From Methylococcaceae bacterium (lineage in GTDB: Bacteria; Pseudomonadota; Gammaproteobacteria; Methylococcales; Methylomonadaceae), in NCBI GenBank assembly GCA_021647145.1, contig JAKIVF010000076.1:1-16991 (forward strand): a stretch of 16,991 nucleotides of DNA, read 5' to 3'. Positions 7,095-14,600 of the stretch are shown piece after piece. The position numbers and the translations under genes are program-made. Every line of letters starts with the position of its first letter. Positions within the stretch are counted from its first letter, which is position 1. The notes beneath the pieces are model-generated. The model ran no database searches. It worked only from the letters and a program-made list of their open reading frames with translations, and was not told where the DNA came from.

Positions 7095-7454
7095 ATGGTC
7101 ATTAAAAAATTAGTCATATTGCTTATTTTATCTATTTTTTCTGGGCAAGCTTTAGCACTTAGATGTGGAAAAAGGTTTGTTCAAGTGGGGGCAGGGAAGG
7201 CAAAGGTCATCTCACGATGTGGCGAACCATTATATGTGGAGCAACGAGAGCGTAGATTTCCTCCAAATTGCGTTGATAGTAGAAGCAGTGATTATTATCA
7301 ATATAGTAACGAAATATACGCATATCCCCCTATTTGTAATATTGAGCTTATAGATGTCTGGACTTATAATTTTGGACCAAGAAAATTTATGCGTGAATTG
7401 ATTTTTCGGGATGGTGTTTTAAAGAAGATTGTTATTTTGGATTATGGAGACTAG
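7095..7454 (+). CDS. DUF2845-type secreted protein
   Basis: The ATG at 7095 gives a clean Sec signal peptide (VIKK, a hydrophobic core, then GQALA|LRCG). A TTG at 7089 would add two residues and sits at a better distance (7 bases) from GAGG, so it cannot be excluded. The mature part begins LRCGKRFVQVGAGKAKVISRCGEP, matching the DUF2845 pattern L-R-C-G-x-x-x-V-x-x-G-x-x-x-x-x-V-x-x-x-C-G-E-P. Two more Cys follow in PPNC and PPIC, giving four, so two disulfides are possible in the periplasm. The C-terminus ends in short beta-like strands (VWTYNFGP, LIFRDGVLKKI). The function is unknown; the fold is probably similar to small BamE/SmpA-like lipoprotein domains, but this one has no lipobox. It converges on the FliK-like gene with 14 bases between. 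Confidence 0.75.
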   Translation: MVIKKLVILLILSIFSGQALALRCGKRFVQVGAGKAKVISRCGEPLYVEQRERRFPPNCVDSRSSDYYQYSNEIYAYPPICNIELIDVWTYNFGPRKFMRELIFRDGVLKKIVILDYGD

Positions 7455-7468
7455 TTTATAGGGGTATT

Positions 7469-9268
7469 TTAAACTTTCTGATCAAACAGACTTTGGTTTT
7501 TTAGAGTGTTAATGACATCATTTTTTTCTGTTCCAGAATGGGCCAACATGTGTCCTGTTTCTATTCCAGCCTTATCAAATTGCGTTTTTAAATAGTCTAG
7601 ATTATGATTAATCATTGATACAACTTTTTCAGTATCACTCCAAAACCTTGTATTGATAGTTTTATTAATACATGTCACTTTACAATGAATTGTCCCTAAG
7701 CCAGGAGGGGTAATAGTAATAGTTACAGCCCAATTTCCTGAATTAGTTTCTTCATCTTTATTTTGTTCCCTTTCAATTTCAATTTTTACAGACTCCGAAA
7801 CTTCTTTGTTTATAAAAGGAATGTCTAGAACCCAAGCTTGTTTTATACCTTCTTCTTTTGGAAGTGAAGCTAATTGATTAAGGATTATTTTCGCTAATGA
7901 ATTTTCAGTTTTTTTCTGTATTTCTTGTAATAAATCAATTTCACTAGAAGATGATTTTTGTTGAGTTTCAAGCTCTTGCTTAATGGTATGCTGAAGCTTT
8001 AAAAGTTGGTTTTTTAAATCCGCTTGTAAATTAAGATTGTTTTTTTTACCAGAATAAGTCAGCTTTGCTTCTAAAAATAATCCAGAATTAAGTACAGATT
8101 GTTTTAATATTTTTGGGTCAACTTTATCATTTTTTATATGAGGAATGCTGTCTAAAATTTGTCTGGCTAAACGTTTTAAATTATCAGGAATAGAAGCATT
8201 ATCATTGATTGATGATAAATTTTTAATCAGCTGGTTTACAAGCTCAGAAGGTGAGTTTTGGGCTGGTAATGTTTGTTTAATTGTGTCTTGTATTTTAAGG
8301 TTTGTATTGATCAAGGAATTTTTATCAATTAATTCAAATTTTGGCTGATTGCCTAGTTTAATGACTTTAAAAGAAATTACCTCTCCTTCTTGTAAGTTTT
8401 TTATATCAAAAGGAGTATTTTTAAAACCTATAGTTTGCTCTGATATTAGTTGGTTTTTATTTAAAGTAATTATAGGCGAGTTATTATTATTTGAAGAAAG
8501 ACCTTTTTGCGATAAATAATTTGGCTGTAAAAGTAGCTGTGTTTTATTATGATTTGTTTTTAAGACCCTTGCGTTAATAATTTGGCCTTTGGTAAGTTTT
8601 TCTGAGGTTGTACTAATTATTTTAAATTTTTGGTCAGTGTCAATTCCACTGCTGATATCTGTGAGATAAATCTTTTGTCCCAATTTAAAATTGAACGATT
8701 CCATAGTCTGGGAGTTAACCCCTTTATGACCTAGAAGAATATCTTCTTTTTTAAGCGTTATGATATTTGTAGATTGAGCAGGTATTACCGGTTTTTCAAA
8801 TTGTAATTGGATTTCATCTTTAAAGATTGTTATGATTTTTGCCGTAATAATAGAAGGTTTTCCAGAAATTGCTAATGACTCTGTCGTCTTGCTTATGTTT
8901 GAAATTAATTGTTTTAATAGTATATCTTTTAGATTTATAGGTTTTTCAGTTTGTTGATCCAGATTGAGGTTTGTAGTTTTTGTATCAGCATCATTCGCTA
9001 TTATTTTAAATTCAGCAAGTGGAGTTAATTTTGATACCAGTAGTTGAAGGTTTTCTCCTTGTTTTGTCTTAAACGCCAAGTTACTTTGTACTTGAACTGA
9101 GAAATTGGATGGTGAAATTCTGAAAGTTAATGTTTTAGTATCTAAGTTATTTTTAATAACTTGTACATTAAGTTTCTGGTTGAGTTTTAAATTTGGTGGA
9201 AGAGTGCTACTTGAAGAAGTAAGGGGAGGATTGTTTTTTTTTGTCAATCGCGGTTGGATAATATCCAT
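7469..9268 (-). CDS. FliK-like flagellar hook-length control protein
   Basis: The 599-residue protein carries a C-terminal Flg_hook-like domain at about residues 478-575 (WVLDIPF, WAVTITITPPGLGTIHCKV, RFWSDTEK, LDYLKTQFDKAGIETG), the pattern shared by FliK proteins. The long N-terminal region is rich in Asn, Lys, Ser and Gln. It contains several short units of the form G-Q/E-x-I/V-x-x-x-V-x-x plus a strand (around residues 29-51, 138-157, 227-248 and 293-314), like the repeated small beta modules of FliK-like proteins in pseudomonads. FliK measures hook length and triggers the export switch through FlhB. No other flagellar gene is nearby. The start ATG has a weak AAGTGG upstream. The codon use is very AT-rich but like its neighbours. 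Confidence 0.72.
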   Translation of the reverse strand: MDIIQPRLTKKNNPPLTSSSSTLPPNLKLNQKLNVQVIKNNLDTKTLTFRISPSNFSVQVQSNLAFKTKQGENLQLLVSKLTPLAEFKIIANDADTKTTNLNLDQQTEKPINLKDILLKQLISNISKTTESLAISGKPSIITAKIITIFKDEIQLQFEKPVIPAQSTNIITLKKEDILLGHKGVNSQTMESFNFKLGQKIYLTDISSGIDTDQKFKIISTTSEKLTKGQIINARVLKTNHNKTQLLLQPNYLSQKGLSSNNNNSPIITLNKNQLISEQTIGFKNTPFDIKNLQEGEVISFKVIKLGNQPKFELIDKNSLINTNLKIQDTIKQTLPAQNSPSELVNQLIKNLSSINDNASIPDNLKRLARQILDSIPHIKNDKVDPKILKQSVLNSGLFLEAKLTYSGKKNNLNLQADLKNQLLKLQHTIKQELETQQKSSSSEIDLLQEIQKKTENSLAKIILNQLASLPKEEGIKQAWVLDIPFINKEVSESVKIEIEREQNKDEETNSGNWAVTITITPPGLGTIHCKVTCINKTINTRFWSDTEKVVSMINHNLDYLKTQFDKAGIETGHMLAHSGTEKNDVINTLKNQSLFDQKV

Positions 9269-9380
9269 GGCACCACTTATGAATTGTCTGTTAATCTTTT
9301 ATTTTGAAGGAAGCCTACTTCTTATTTACTCGTTTCTAATTCTGGTTGTAATTAAGGATGATTCGGCTTAGATCAAGTTA

Positions 9381-9428
9381 ATTTTTGTACACTGTTCGAG
9401 TAAGTATTTTCGAACAGCGTACAAAAAT
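9381..9428. repeat. long inverted repeat between the PEP-CTERM-like gene and the FliK-like gene
   Basis: The arms are 9381-9399 and 9410-9428, 19 bases each with a single mismatch, separated by a 10-base loop. Each arm has a T5 run on its outer left side or an A5 run on its outer right side, and a GTAC near the ends. Because the T run is on the 5' side and the A run on the 3' side of the stem in both directions, it is not a canonical intrinsic terminator, although it lies where one is expected, 16 bases after the PEP-CTERM-like gene (reverse). Confidence 0.8.
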
Positions 9429-9443
9429 AATCAGGATATTTTT

Positions 9444-9995
9444 CTATGATTTAGATTTGCGACGTGAGAATCCGACTAATCCAATTAAGCCAGAACCAAA
9501 CATCCAAGCTGCTGCAGGAACTGGAACTGCAGATACGCTACCCCCCTCTCCTAAAGAAACCTTTATATCATATTGTGCTGCTTCGTCGAAAACATTTATA
9601 TCATTTAATACAACAAAATGTAATCCATCATTTAAAGTAGCTCCGGCACTCCATATATTAGTAACTTCACCATTATCAGCAGAAAAAGCATTGCCATCTA
9701 AAGTAATTGAGCCTATGTCCATTTGTGTGTTTGTAAACTCTATAATAATACTGTCAACACTAATGCCACCTTCTCCTGCGCCACTTAAATTAAAAGCCCA
9801 TGTGTCAATGGTTGACGGCCCATGTTCTCTGGAAAAATCTATTCCACCTGTAAGGCTTTGTCTATCAGGCTCATTTACCTGTGATTTGAAGCCGATTGAA
9901 TTAATGTCACTATTTTCGATATCCCAAGTTAATGATGCGGCTTGGGCTTGTATTGAAAAAAGTGTAAATAGAATAATGTGCAAAAGTTTTTTCAT
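9444..9995 (-). CDS. exported protein with PEP-CTERM-like C-terminal sorting signal
   Basis: The chosen start at 9995 gives MKKLLHIILFTLFSIQAQA|A, a good Sec signal peptide, and has the strong ribosome binding site below. A longer in-frame start at 10037 lacks one. The product is 183 residues. The mature part (about 20-155) is acidic and Gly/Asp/Asn-rich, with alternating beta-type strands and no Cys after the signal peptide. The last 27 residues hold V-P-V-P-A-A-A-W-M-F-G-S-G-L, a hydrophobic helix and an RRK tail, the tripartite form of PEP-CTERM/VPxPA signals handled by exosortase. Such proteins are exported and linked to exopolysaccharide or biofilm. No exosortase gene is in the window. 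The specific function is unknown. Confidence 0.82.
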   Translation of the reverse strand: MKKLLHIILFTLFSIQAQAASLTWDIENSDINSIGFKSQVNEPDRQSLTGGIDFSREHGPSTIDTWAFNLSGAGEGGISVDSIIIEFTNTQMDIGSITLDGNAFSADNGEVTNIWSAGATLNDGLHFVVLNDINVFDEAAQYDIKVSLGEGGSVSAVPVPAAAWMFGSGLIGLVGFSRRKSKS

Positions 9996-10003
9996 TATTT
10001 TAG

Positions 10004-10008
10004 CTCCT
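10004..10008 (-). promoter_or_regulatory. ribosome binding site that fixes the start of the PEP-CTERM-like gene
   Basis: Read on the reverse strand this is AGGAG, eight bases before the ATG at 9995-9993. It sets the start at 9995 rather than the upstream ATG at 10037. Confidence 0.75.
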
Positions 10009-10141
10009 AATAGTAAGTATTTTAAGTTATAAATCAATAAATCTAACTGGAAAGACCAAGGGTATATCTTACTTGTTCACCTTAACTTTCTTAACTAACA
10101 TCTACAATGATAACAGACTTGAAGATTTTAAACAAAAATTG

Positions 10142-10191
10142 CAGATTATTATCTCTTTTTTTTCATGTAGTTATGGAGATAATAGTATCTG
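10142..10191. repeat. imperfect inverted repeat in the divergent intergenic region
   Basis: The left arm (10142-10155, CAGATTATTATCTC) pairs with the right arm (10176-10191, GAGATAATAGTATCTG) over 14 bases with a two-base bulge. The 20-base loop starts with a T8 run. It sits between the divergent PEP-CTERM-like gene and prmB, so it may be an operator-type dyad or an RNA structure. Confidence 0.55.
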
Positions 10192-10234
10192 AACCAGTGA
10201 AATGTTAGTTTATATGACTTTGCAAAGTGAATTT

Positions 10235-10268
10235 AGTTTAAAATTAATTCAGTAATTAATTTTAAACT
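10235..10268. repeat. perfect 15-base inverted repeat just upstream of prmB
   Basis: Arms 10235-10249 (AGTTTAAAATTAATT) and 10254-10268 are perfect complements with a 4-base loop (CAGT). The stem is almost entirely A/T and ends nine bases before the prmB ATG. No Shine-Dalgarno is visible for prmB. It could be a protein-binding dyad or a leader hairpin. Confidence 0.8.
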
Positions 10269-10277
10269 TACAAATAA

Positions 10278-11207
10278 ATGACTACTGCTAATCAAACGGA
10301 CTTTCCCAATGAACTTAAAACTATAAGAGACTTTATTCGTTGGGGGGCAAGCCAATTTGTTGAAAAAAAAGTGTTTTTAGGACATGGTTTAGCAACTTCT
10401 TTGCATGAATCTGCTGCTATTGTTTTACATGTTTTATTTTTACCTTATAATCTTGATAATTGTTATTTAGATGCTGTGCTAACTGTAGCAGAACGTAAAA
10501 AGGTAGTTTTTCTGCTAGATAAGAGAATAAAAGAACGAAAACCAGTTGCTTACCTTATCAATAAAGCAATTTTTGCTGGTTTGACTTTTTATGTTGATGA
10601 AAGAGTGCTGGTGCCGAGATCTCCCATTGCTGAAATAATTTTACAGCGTTTTTCTCCTTGGGTAGATGAAAACAAGGCTTTGAATATATTAGATTTATGT
10701 GCCGGCAGTGGATGTATTGCTATTGCTTGTGCTTATGCCTTTCCTGAGGCTCACGTTGATGCAGTTGAACTATCTGACGATGCATTAGAGGTTGCTGGTA
10801 AGAATATTAAAAAGCATGATGTTTTGGAACAAGTTTGCTTATTTAAATCAGACTTGTTTAAGGCATTGCCACGCAAAAAATATGATGTCATTGTCAGTAA
10901 TCCACCTTATGTTGCTATACAAGAATGGAAAGATCTTCCTGCTGAATATCATCAAGAGCCTGAAATGGGCTTTACGGGCGGAGCAAACGGTTTAGATTTA
11001 GTTTTACGGATTTTAATAGATGCTAATGATTACTTAACAGAACAAGGCGTTTTAATCATTGAAGTAGGGAGTAGTTCTGAAACACTCCAACAACTGTTTC
11101 CTCAAGTCCCATTTTATTGGCTTGAGTTTGAGCAAGGTGGTGATGGTGTTTTTCTGTTAACAGCTGAACAGGTTCAACAATACCACCAACAATTTAAAAA
11201 ATACTAA
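10278..11207 (+). CDS. prmB: PrmB, ribosomal protein uL3 N5-glutamine methyltransferase
   Basis: PrmB methylates a Gln of ribosomal protein L3 with S-adenosylmethionine. The 309 residues match the E. coli enzyme (310) along the whole length. Key parts are the N-terminal helical domain with RIKERKPVAYLINKA and VDERVLVPRSPIAE (about 83-119), the SAM-binding motif LDLCAGSGCIAIACAYAFP (138-156) and the catalytic NPPY (208-211) that holds the glutamine side chain. The C-terminus ends in WLEFEQGGDGVFLLT. These features separate it from the related PrmC. No ribosome binding site is visible; the ATG at 10278 follows a strong inverted repeat. It is followed after five bases by aroC, a common gammaproteobacterial pairing. 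Confidence 0.96.
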   Translation: MTTANQTDFPNELKTIRDFIRWGASQFVEKKVFLGHGLATSLHESAAIVLHVLFLPYNLDNCYLDAVLTVAERKKVVFLLDKRIKERKPVAYLINKAIFAGLTFYVDERVLVPRSPIAEIILQRFSPWVDENKALNILDLCAGSGCIAIACAYAFPEAHVDAVELSDDALEVAGKNIKKHDVLEQVCLFKSDLFKALPRKKYDVIVSNPPYVAIQEWKDLPAEYHQEPEMGFTGGANGLDLVLRILIDANDYLTEQGVLIIEVGSSSETLQQLFPQVPFYWLEFEQGGDGVFLLTAEQVQQYHQQFKKY

Positions 11208-11212
11208 TTAAT

Positions 11213-12301
11213 ATGTCAGGAAATTCGATAGGAAAATTATTTACAGTAACAACGTTTGGCGAAAGTCATGGGTTGGCTTTGGGCTGTACAATTGATGGTT
11301 GTCCACCCGGTGTTTCTTTAACAGAAGAAGATATTCAATTTGATTTAGATAGAAGAAAACCAGGAACATCAAGACATACGACACAAAGAAGAGAGGCTGA
11401 TCAGGTGAAGATTCTTTCCGGTGTGTTTGAAGGCAAAACAACAGGCACACCTATTGGTTTAATGATTGAAAATACTGACCAAAGATCTAAAGATTATTCT
11501 AAAATCGCAGAATCCTTCCGTCCTGGACATGCGGATTTTTCTTATCAACACAAATATGGGTTTAGAGATTACCGCGGAGGTGGCAGGTCTTCAGCTCGTG
11601 AAACAGCAATGCGTGTGGCAGCAGGTGCCATTGCAAAAAAATACCTTAAAGAAAAATATAAGATAAAAATTTATGGTTATTTATCTCAATTAGGGCCTAT
11701 TAAGGTTGAAAAAATTGATTTAAGTATTATAGAAACCAATCCGTTTTTTTGTCCCGATTCGGATAAAATAGCAGAAATGGAAAAATATATGGATGCACTC
11801 AGGAAAGAAGGTGATTCAATAGGGGCTAAAGTAGAGGTGGTCGCAAGTCAAGTTCCTCCTGGCCTTGGAGAGCCTGTTTTTGATCGCTTAGATGCTGAAT
11901 TAGCGCATAGCTTAATGAGTATTAATGCAGTTAAAGGAGTGGAAATAGGTGATGGTTTTGATTGTGTTACAAGTAAAGGAACTTATTTTAGAGATGAAAT
12001 AACACCTGATAGATTTTTGAGCAATCATGCAGGTGGTGTATTAGGTGGAATTTCTACAGGACAAAATATTGTAGCTCGTATTGCATTAAAGCCGACATCG
12101 AGTTTACGTTTACCAGGAAAAAGCATTAATACCAAAGGTGAAGCAATAGAAGTTATCACTGAAGGGCGACATGACCCCTGTGTTGGTATTAGAGCAACAC
12201 CGATAGCAGAGGCGATGATGGCAATTACAATAATGGATCATTTGTTACGTCATCGGGCGCAAAATATTGATGTAGATTCTGGCTTGCCTTTTTTAAGATA
12301 G
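11213..12301 (+). CDS. aroC: AroC, chorismate synthase
   Basis: Chorismate synthase makes chorismate from 5-enolpyruvylshikimate-3-phosphate by 1,4-elimination using reduced FMN, the last step of the shikimate pathway. The 362 residues show the family signatures in order: GESHG (16-20), the RRxPGTSRHTTQRREADQV segment, TGTPIGLMIENTDQRSKDYS, RPGHADFSY, and YRGGGRSSARETAMRVAAGAIA. The C-terminal signature R-H-D-P-C-V-G-I-R-A-x-P-I-A-E is present too. Length is typical. It begins five bases after prmB with no clear ribosome binding site, so translation may depend on prmB. Confidence 0.98.
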   Translation: MSGNSIGKLFTVTTFGESHGLALGCTIDGCPPGVSLTEEDIQFDLDRRKPGTSRHTTQRREADQVKILSGVFEGKTTGTPIGLMIENTDQRSKDYSKIAESFRPGHADFSYQHKYGFRDYRGGGRSSARETAMRVAAGAIAKKYLKEKYKIKIYGYLSQLGPIKVEKIDLSIIETNPFFCPDSDKIAEMEKYMDALRKEGDSIGAKVEVVASQVPPGLGEPVFDRLDAELAHSLMSINAVKGVEIGDGFDCVTSKGTYFRDEITPDRFLSNHAGGVLGGISTGQNIVARIALKPTSSLRLPGKSINTKGEAIEVITEGRHDPCVGIRATPIAEAMMAITIMDHLLRHRAQNIDVDSGLPFLR

Positions 12302-12350
12302 TCATTCGAAATATTAAGCTGTTTTTATGCCTTATTAATAAATTTATTTT

Positions 12351-13505
12351 ATGAATGTTCCTTATTGGCGGCTATCTAGTTTCTATTTTTTTTATTTTGC
12401 TACGTTAGGAGGGTTTCTTCCTTATTGGAGTCTTTATTTAGAACACATTCATTTTAATGCAATAGAAATTGGTGAGCTATCAGCGTTAATGGTTGCGACT
12501 AAAGTGATAGCACCAAATTTATGGGGTTGGATTGCTGATCATACCGGAAAAAGTTTACGCATTATTCGTATCGCATCTTTTTTTGCAGCACTAATCTTTG
12601 TTGGTTTTTTGTATAAAGATAATTATATTTGGGTTGCTATGGTAACTATCGGCTTTAGTTTTTTTTGGAATGCCGCTTTACCTCAATTTGAGGCAGCAAC
12701 ATTATTTCATTTGAAAGAGGAACCGCATAGATATAGTAAAATAAGGCTGTGGGGGTCCATTGGATTTATTCTCTCAGTTTTAGGAATAGGGCGAATTGTT
12801 GATTTTTATAGCATAGATTATCTTCCGGAAATGATTGTGTGCTTATTGAGTTTGATTTGGTTAGTTAGCCTTATTACACCTGAAGTGCATGTTTTTCATA
12901 AAGAGAAAAATGTAATAGGGATATCAAAAATTGTAAAACAACCAGAAATCATTGCTTTTTTTGTCGTTTATATGCTTTTACAATTAGCTCATGGCCCTTA
13001 TTATGTTTTTTATTCTATTTACTTAAATCAATCTAGCTATACCTCTTCTGTGATTGGTTTATTATGGGCATTGGGTGTTGCTGCAGAGGTTTTATTATTT
13101 GTGTTTATGAAACGAATACTGGTATGGTTTTCATTAAGAAGTATTTTGTTATTAAGTATCTTTTTTAGTATCTGTCGCTGGATAATCATTGCTTTTTTTG
13201 TAGACTCATTATCATCTATGATTTTTGCTCAATTATTGCACGCAGCATCATTTGGAGCTTCACATGTGGTGGCTATTCACCTAGTACATAAATATTTTGG
13301 TGAGCAACATCAAGGTAAAGGACAAGCCCTTTATAGCAGCTTAAGCTTTGGTCTTGGCGGTATGATTGGGAGTCTGTTTAGTGGCTATTTTTGGGAATTA
13401 TATGGGGCTTGGGTTGTTTACACATTAGCTGCATTTTCATGCTTTATTGCATTTATTATTGCTTATATTTGGGTTGGGCGAGAAAAACAGGCAATGTTAG
13501 GCTAA
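12351..13505 (+). CDS. MFS transporter (MFS_1-like / HcaT-like family)
   Basis: The 384-residue protein is very hydrophobic, with about twelve membrane segments. It begins YWRLSSFYFFYFATLGGFLPYWSLYLE. This start, together with ELSALMVATKVIAPNLWGWIADHTGK (a motif-A-like loop after TM2) and RLWGSIGFILSVLGIGRIVD after TM4, is typical of the MFS_1-like family that includes E. coli HcaT and is loosely related to nucleoside symporters. The substrate is unknown. From memory, pseudomonads also carry an MFS gene right after aroC, suggesting conserved synteny. The substrate might then be a small metabolite linked to aromatic synthesis, but that is inference. The gene lies 49 bases after aroC. Confidence 0.85.
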   Translation: MNVPYWRLSSFYFFYFATLGGFLPYWSLYLEHIHFNAIEIGELSALMVATKVIAPNLWGWIADHTGKSLRIIRIASFFAALIFVGFLYKDNYIWVAMVTIGFSFFWNAALPQFEAATLFHLKEEPHRYSKIRLWGSIGFILSVLGIGRIVDFYSIDYLPEMIVCLLSLIWLVSLITPEVHVFHKEKNVIGISKIVKQPEIIAFFVVYMLLQLAHGPYYVFYSIYLNQSSYTSSVIGLLWALGVAAEVLLFVFMKRILVWFSLRSILLLSIFFSICRWIIIAFFVDSLSSMIFAQLLHAASFGASHVVAIHLVHKYFGEQHQGKGQALYSSLSFGLGGMIGSLFSGYFWELYGAWVVYTLAAFSCFIAFIIAYIWVGREKQAMLG

Positions 13506-13543
13506 AATAATAATTAATTTAAATAAATGATAGGTTTATATAC

Positions 13544-14158
13544 GTGTTTGATTTGATAAGAAGTGGCGGTTGGTTAATGCTCCCAATTATTATATGCTCA
13601 ATTGGGGCAATGGGAATTATTGTTGAACGTTTTTGGTCATTACAGCGAAACAAGATTCTTCCTCCTGAGTTGGTTCCTCAAGTATTAAAGTTGGTAAGAA
13701 CAAAAGAATTAGATGAACAGATACTAAGGCGTATTAAAGCAAGTTCTCCATTAGGTGCTATTTTATCTTCTGGGCTGATTAACCGTCACCATGGTCGAGA
13801 TATGATGAAAACCAGTATTGAAGAAACGGGAAGACAAGTTGTCAGTGAATTAGAGCGTTTTTTGAATTCACTTGGAACGATTGCTTCCATTACACCTTTG
13901 TTAGGATTGCTGGGTACAGTGGTTGGTATGATTAAAGTGTTTTCTGCTCTAATGATACATGGAGCTGGAGATCCGGGTGTATTGGCAGGCGGAATTTCAG
14001 AAGCGCTGATAACGACAGCTGCTGGATTAACCGTTGCTATTCCGAGCCTTATTTTTCATCGATATTTTGAGCGCTTAGTGGATGAATATGTTTTGAATAT
14101 GGAAGAAGAAGCATTAAGGATGATTGATGTAATTGATGGGGATAGGGAGGAAGGTTAA
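13544..14158 (+). CDS. exbB: ExbB/TolQ-family proton channel subunit
   Basis: The frame starts with GTG at 13544, with AGG about nine bases upstream. No ATG alternative fits the family start F-D/E-L-I-x-x-G-G-W-L-M-L-P. The 204 residues show three membrane segments: TM1 about 11-29, TM2 about 107-135 with the signature TPLLGLLGTVVGMIKVF, and TM3 about 150-172 (GGISEALITTAAGLTVAIPSLI). The family forms the pentameric proton channel that works with ExbD or TolR to energise envelope processes. The partner exbD overlaps by one base. The adjacency to lpxK and kdsB is the conserved gammaproteobacterial arrangement, and no tonB or tol-pal gene is visible. So the energised target is uncertain. Confidence 0.9.
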   Translation: MFDLIRSGGWLMLPIIICSIGAMGIIVERFWSLQRNKILPPELVPQVLKLVRTKELDEQILRRIKASSPLGAILSSGLINRHHGRDMMKTSIEETGRQVVSELERFLNSLGTIASITPLLGLLGTVVGMIKVFSALMIHGAGDPGVLAGGISEALITTAAGLTVAIPSLIFHRYFERLVDEYVLNMEEEALRMIDVIDGDREEG

Positions 14159-14592
14159 TGAATTTTTCTAGTAAAAAAAGAACGCCTATTGAAGTGTCAT
14201 TAACACCGATGATTGATGTTGTTTTTTTATTGTTGATTTTTTTTATGGTGACTACAACATTTGATCAACAATCAGCTATAAAAATCAACTTACCTGAAGC
14301 AAATGGTGAGTCGTCAAAACATGAAAAAAAATATATCATGCTCACGATAAATGCAGAAGGAACCTATTTTATTTCTGATGATGAAGGGCTTTCTCATCAA
14401 TTAATAAATCAAAAAACTGAAACATTGAAGCGAGCTTTAATTAAGGCGGCAGGAAAATCACGAGCGATTCCTTTTGTAATTAGTGCTGATGGTAAAACGC
14501 CTCACCAATCTGTCGTTACAGCAATAGATATTGCTGCCGCATTAGGGTTTGCACGCGTAACCTTTGCGACAAAAGCTATTCCTGAAAGTTAA
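14158..14592 (+). CDS. exbD: ExbD/TolR-family protein
   Basis: The 144-residue protein has one N-terminal membrane helix, residues 17-34, with the signature LTPMIDVVFLLLIFFMVTTTF. D20 is the conserved protonatable Asp needed for proton-driven function. The remainder is a periplasmic domain ending in QSVVTAIDIAAALGFARVTFATK, typical for ExbD. The ATG overlaps the exbB stop (TAATG), and a strong GGGAGGAAGG lies just upstream within exbB, so the pair is translationally coupled. With ExbB it forms the energising motor complex in the inner membrane. Confidence 0.93.
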   Translation: MNFSSKKRTPIEVSLTPMIDVVFLLLIFFMVTTTFDQQSAIKINLPEANGESSKHEKKYIMLTINAEGTYFISDDEGLSHQLINQKTETLKRALIKAAGKSRAIPFVISADGKTPHQSVVTAIDIAAALGFARVTFATKAIPES

Positions 14593-14600
14593 GTATTAAT

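Noticed and set aside
7453..7475. Bidirectional terminator between the DUF2845-type gene and the FliK-like gene
   Set aside because: The AGTTTA/TAAACT stem is only six A/T-rich pairs with an 11-base loop and no proper T tract.
9381..9428. Intrinsic terminator for the PEP-CTERM-like gene
   Set aside because: The position fits, but in both directions the 3' side of the stem is followed by A's rather than T's, so I left it as an inverted repeat of unknown role.
9385..10032. A 215-residue forward open frame
   Set aside because: It lies antisense to the PEP-CTERM-like gene, has no family features, and begins inside the long inverted repeat. The reverse gene has a signal peptide, a strong ribosome binding site and a sorting tail.
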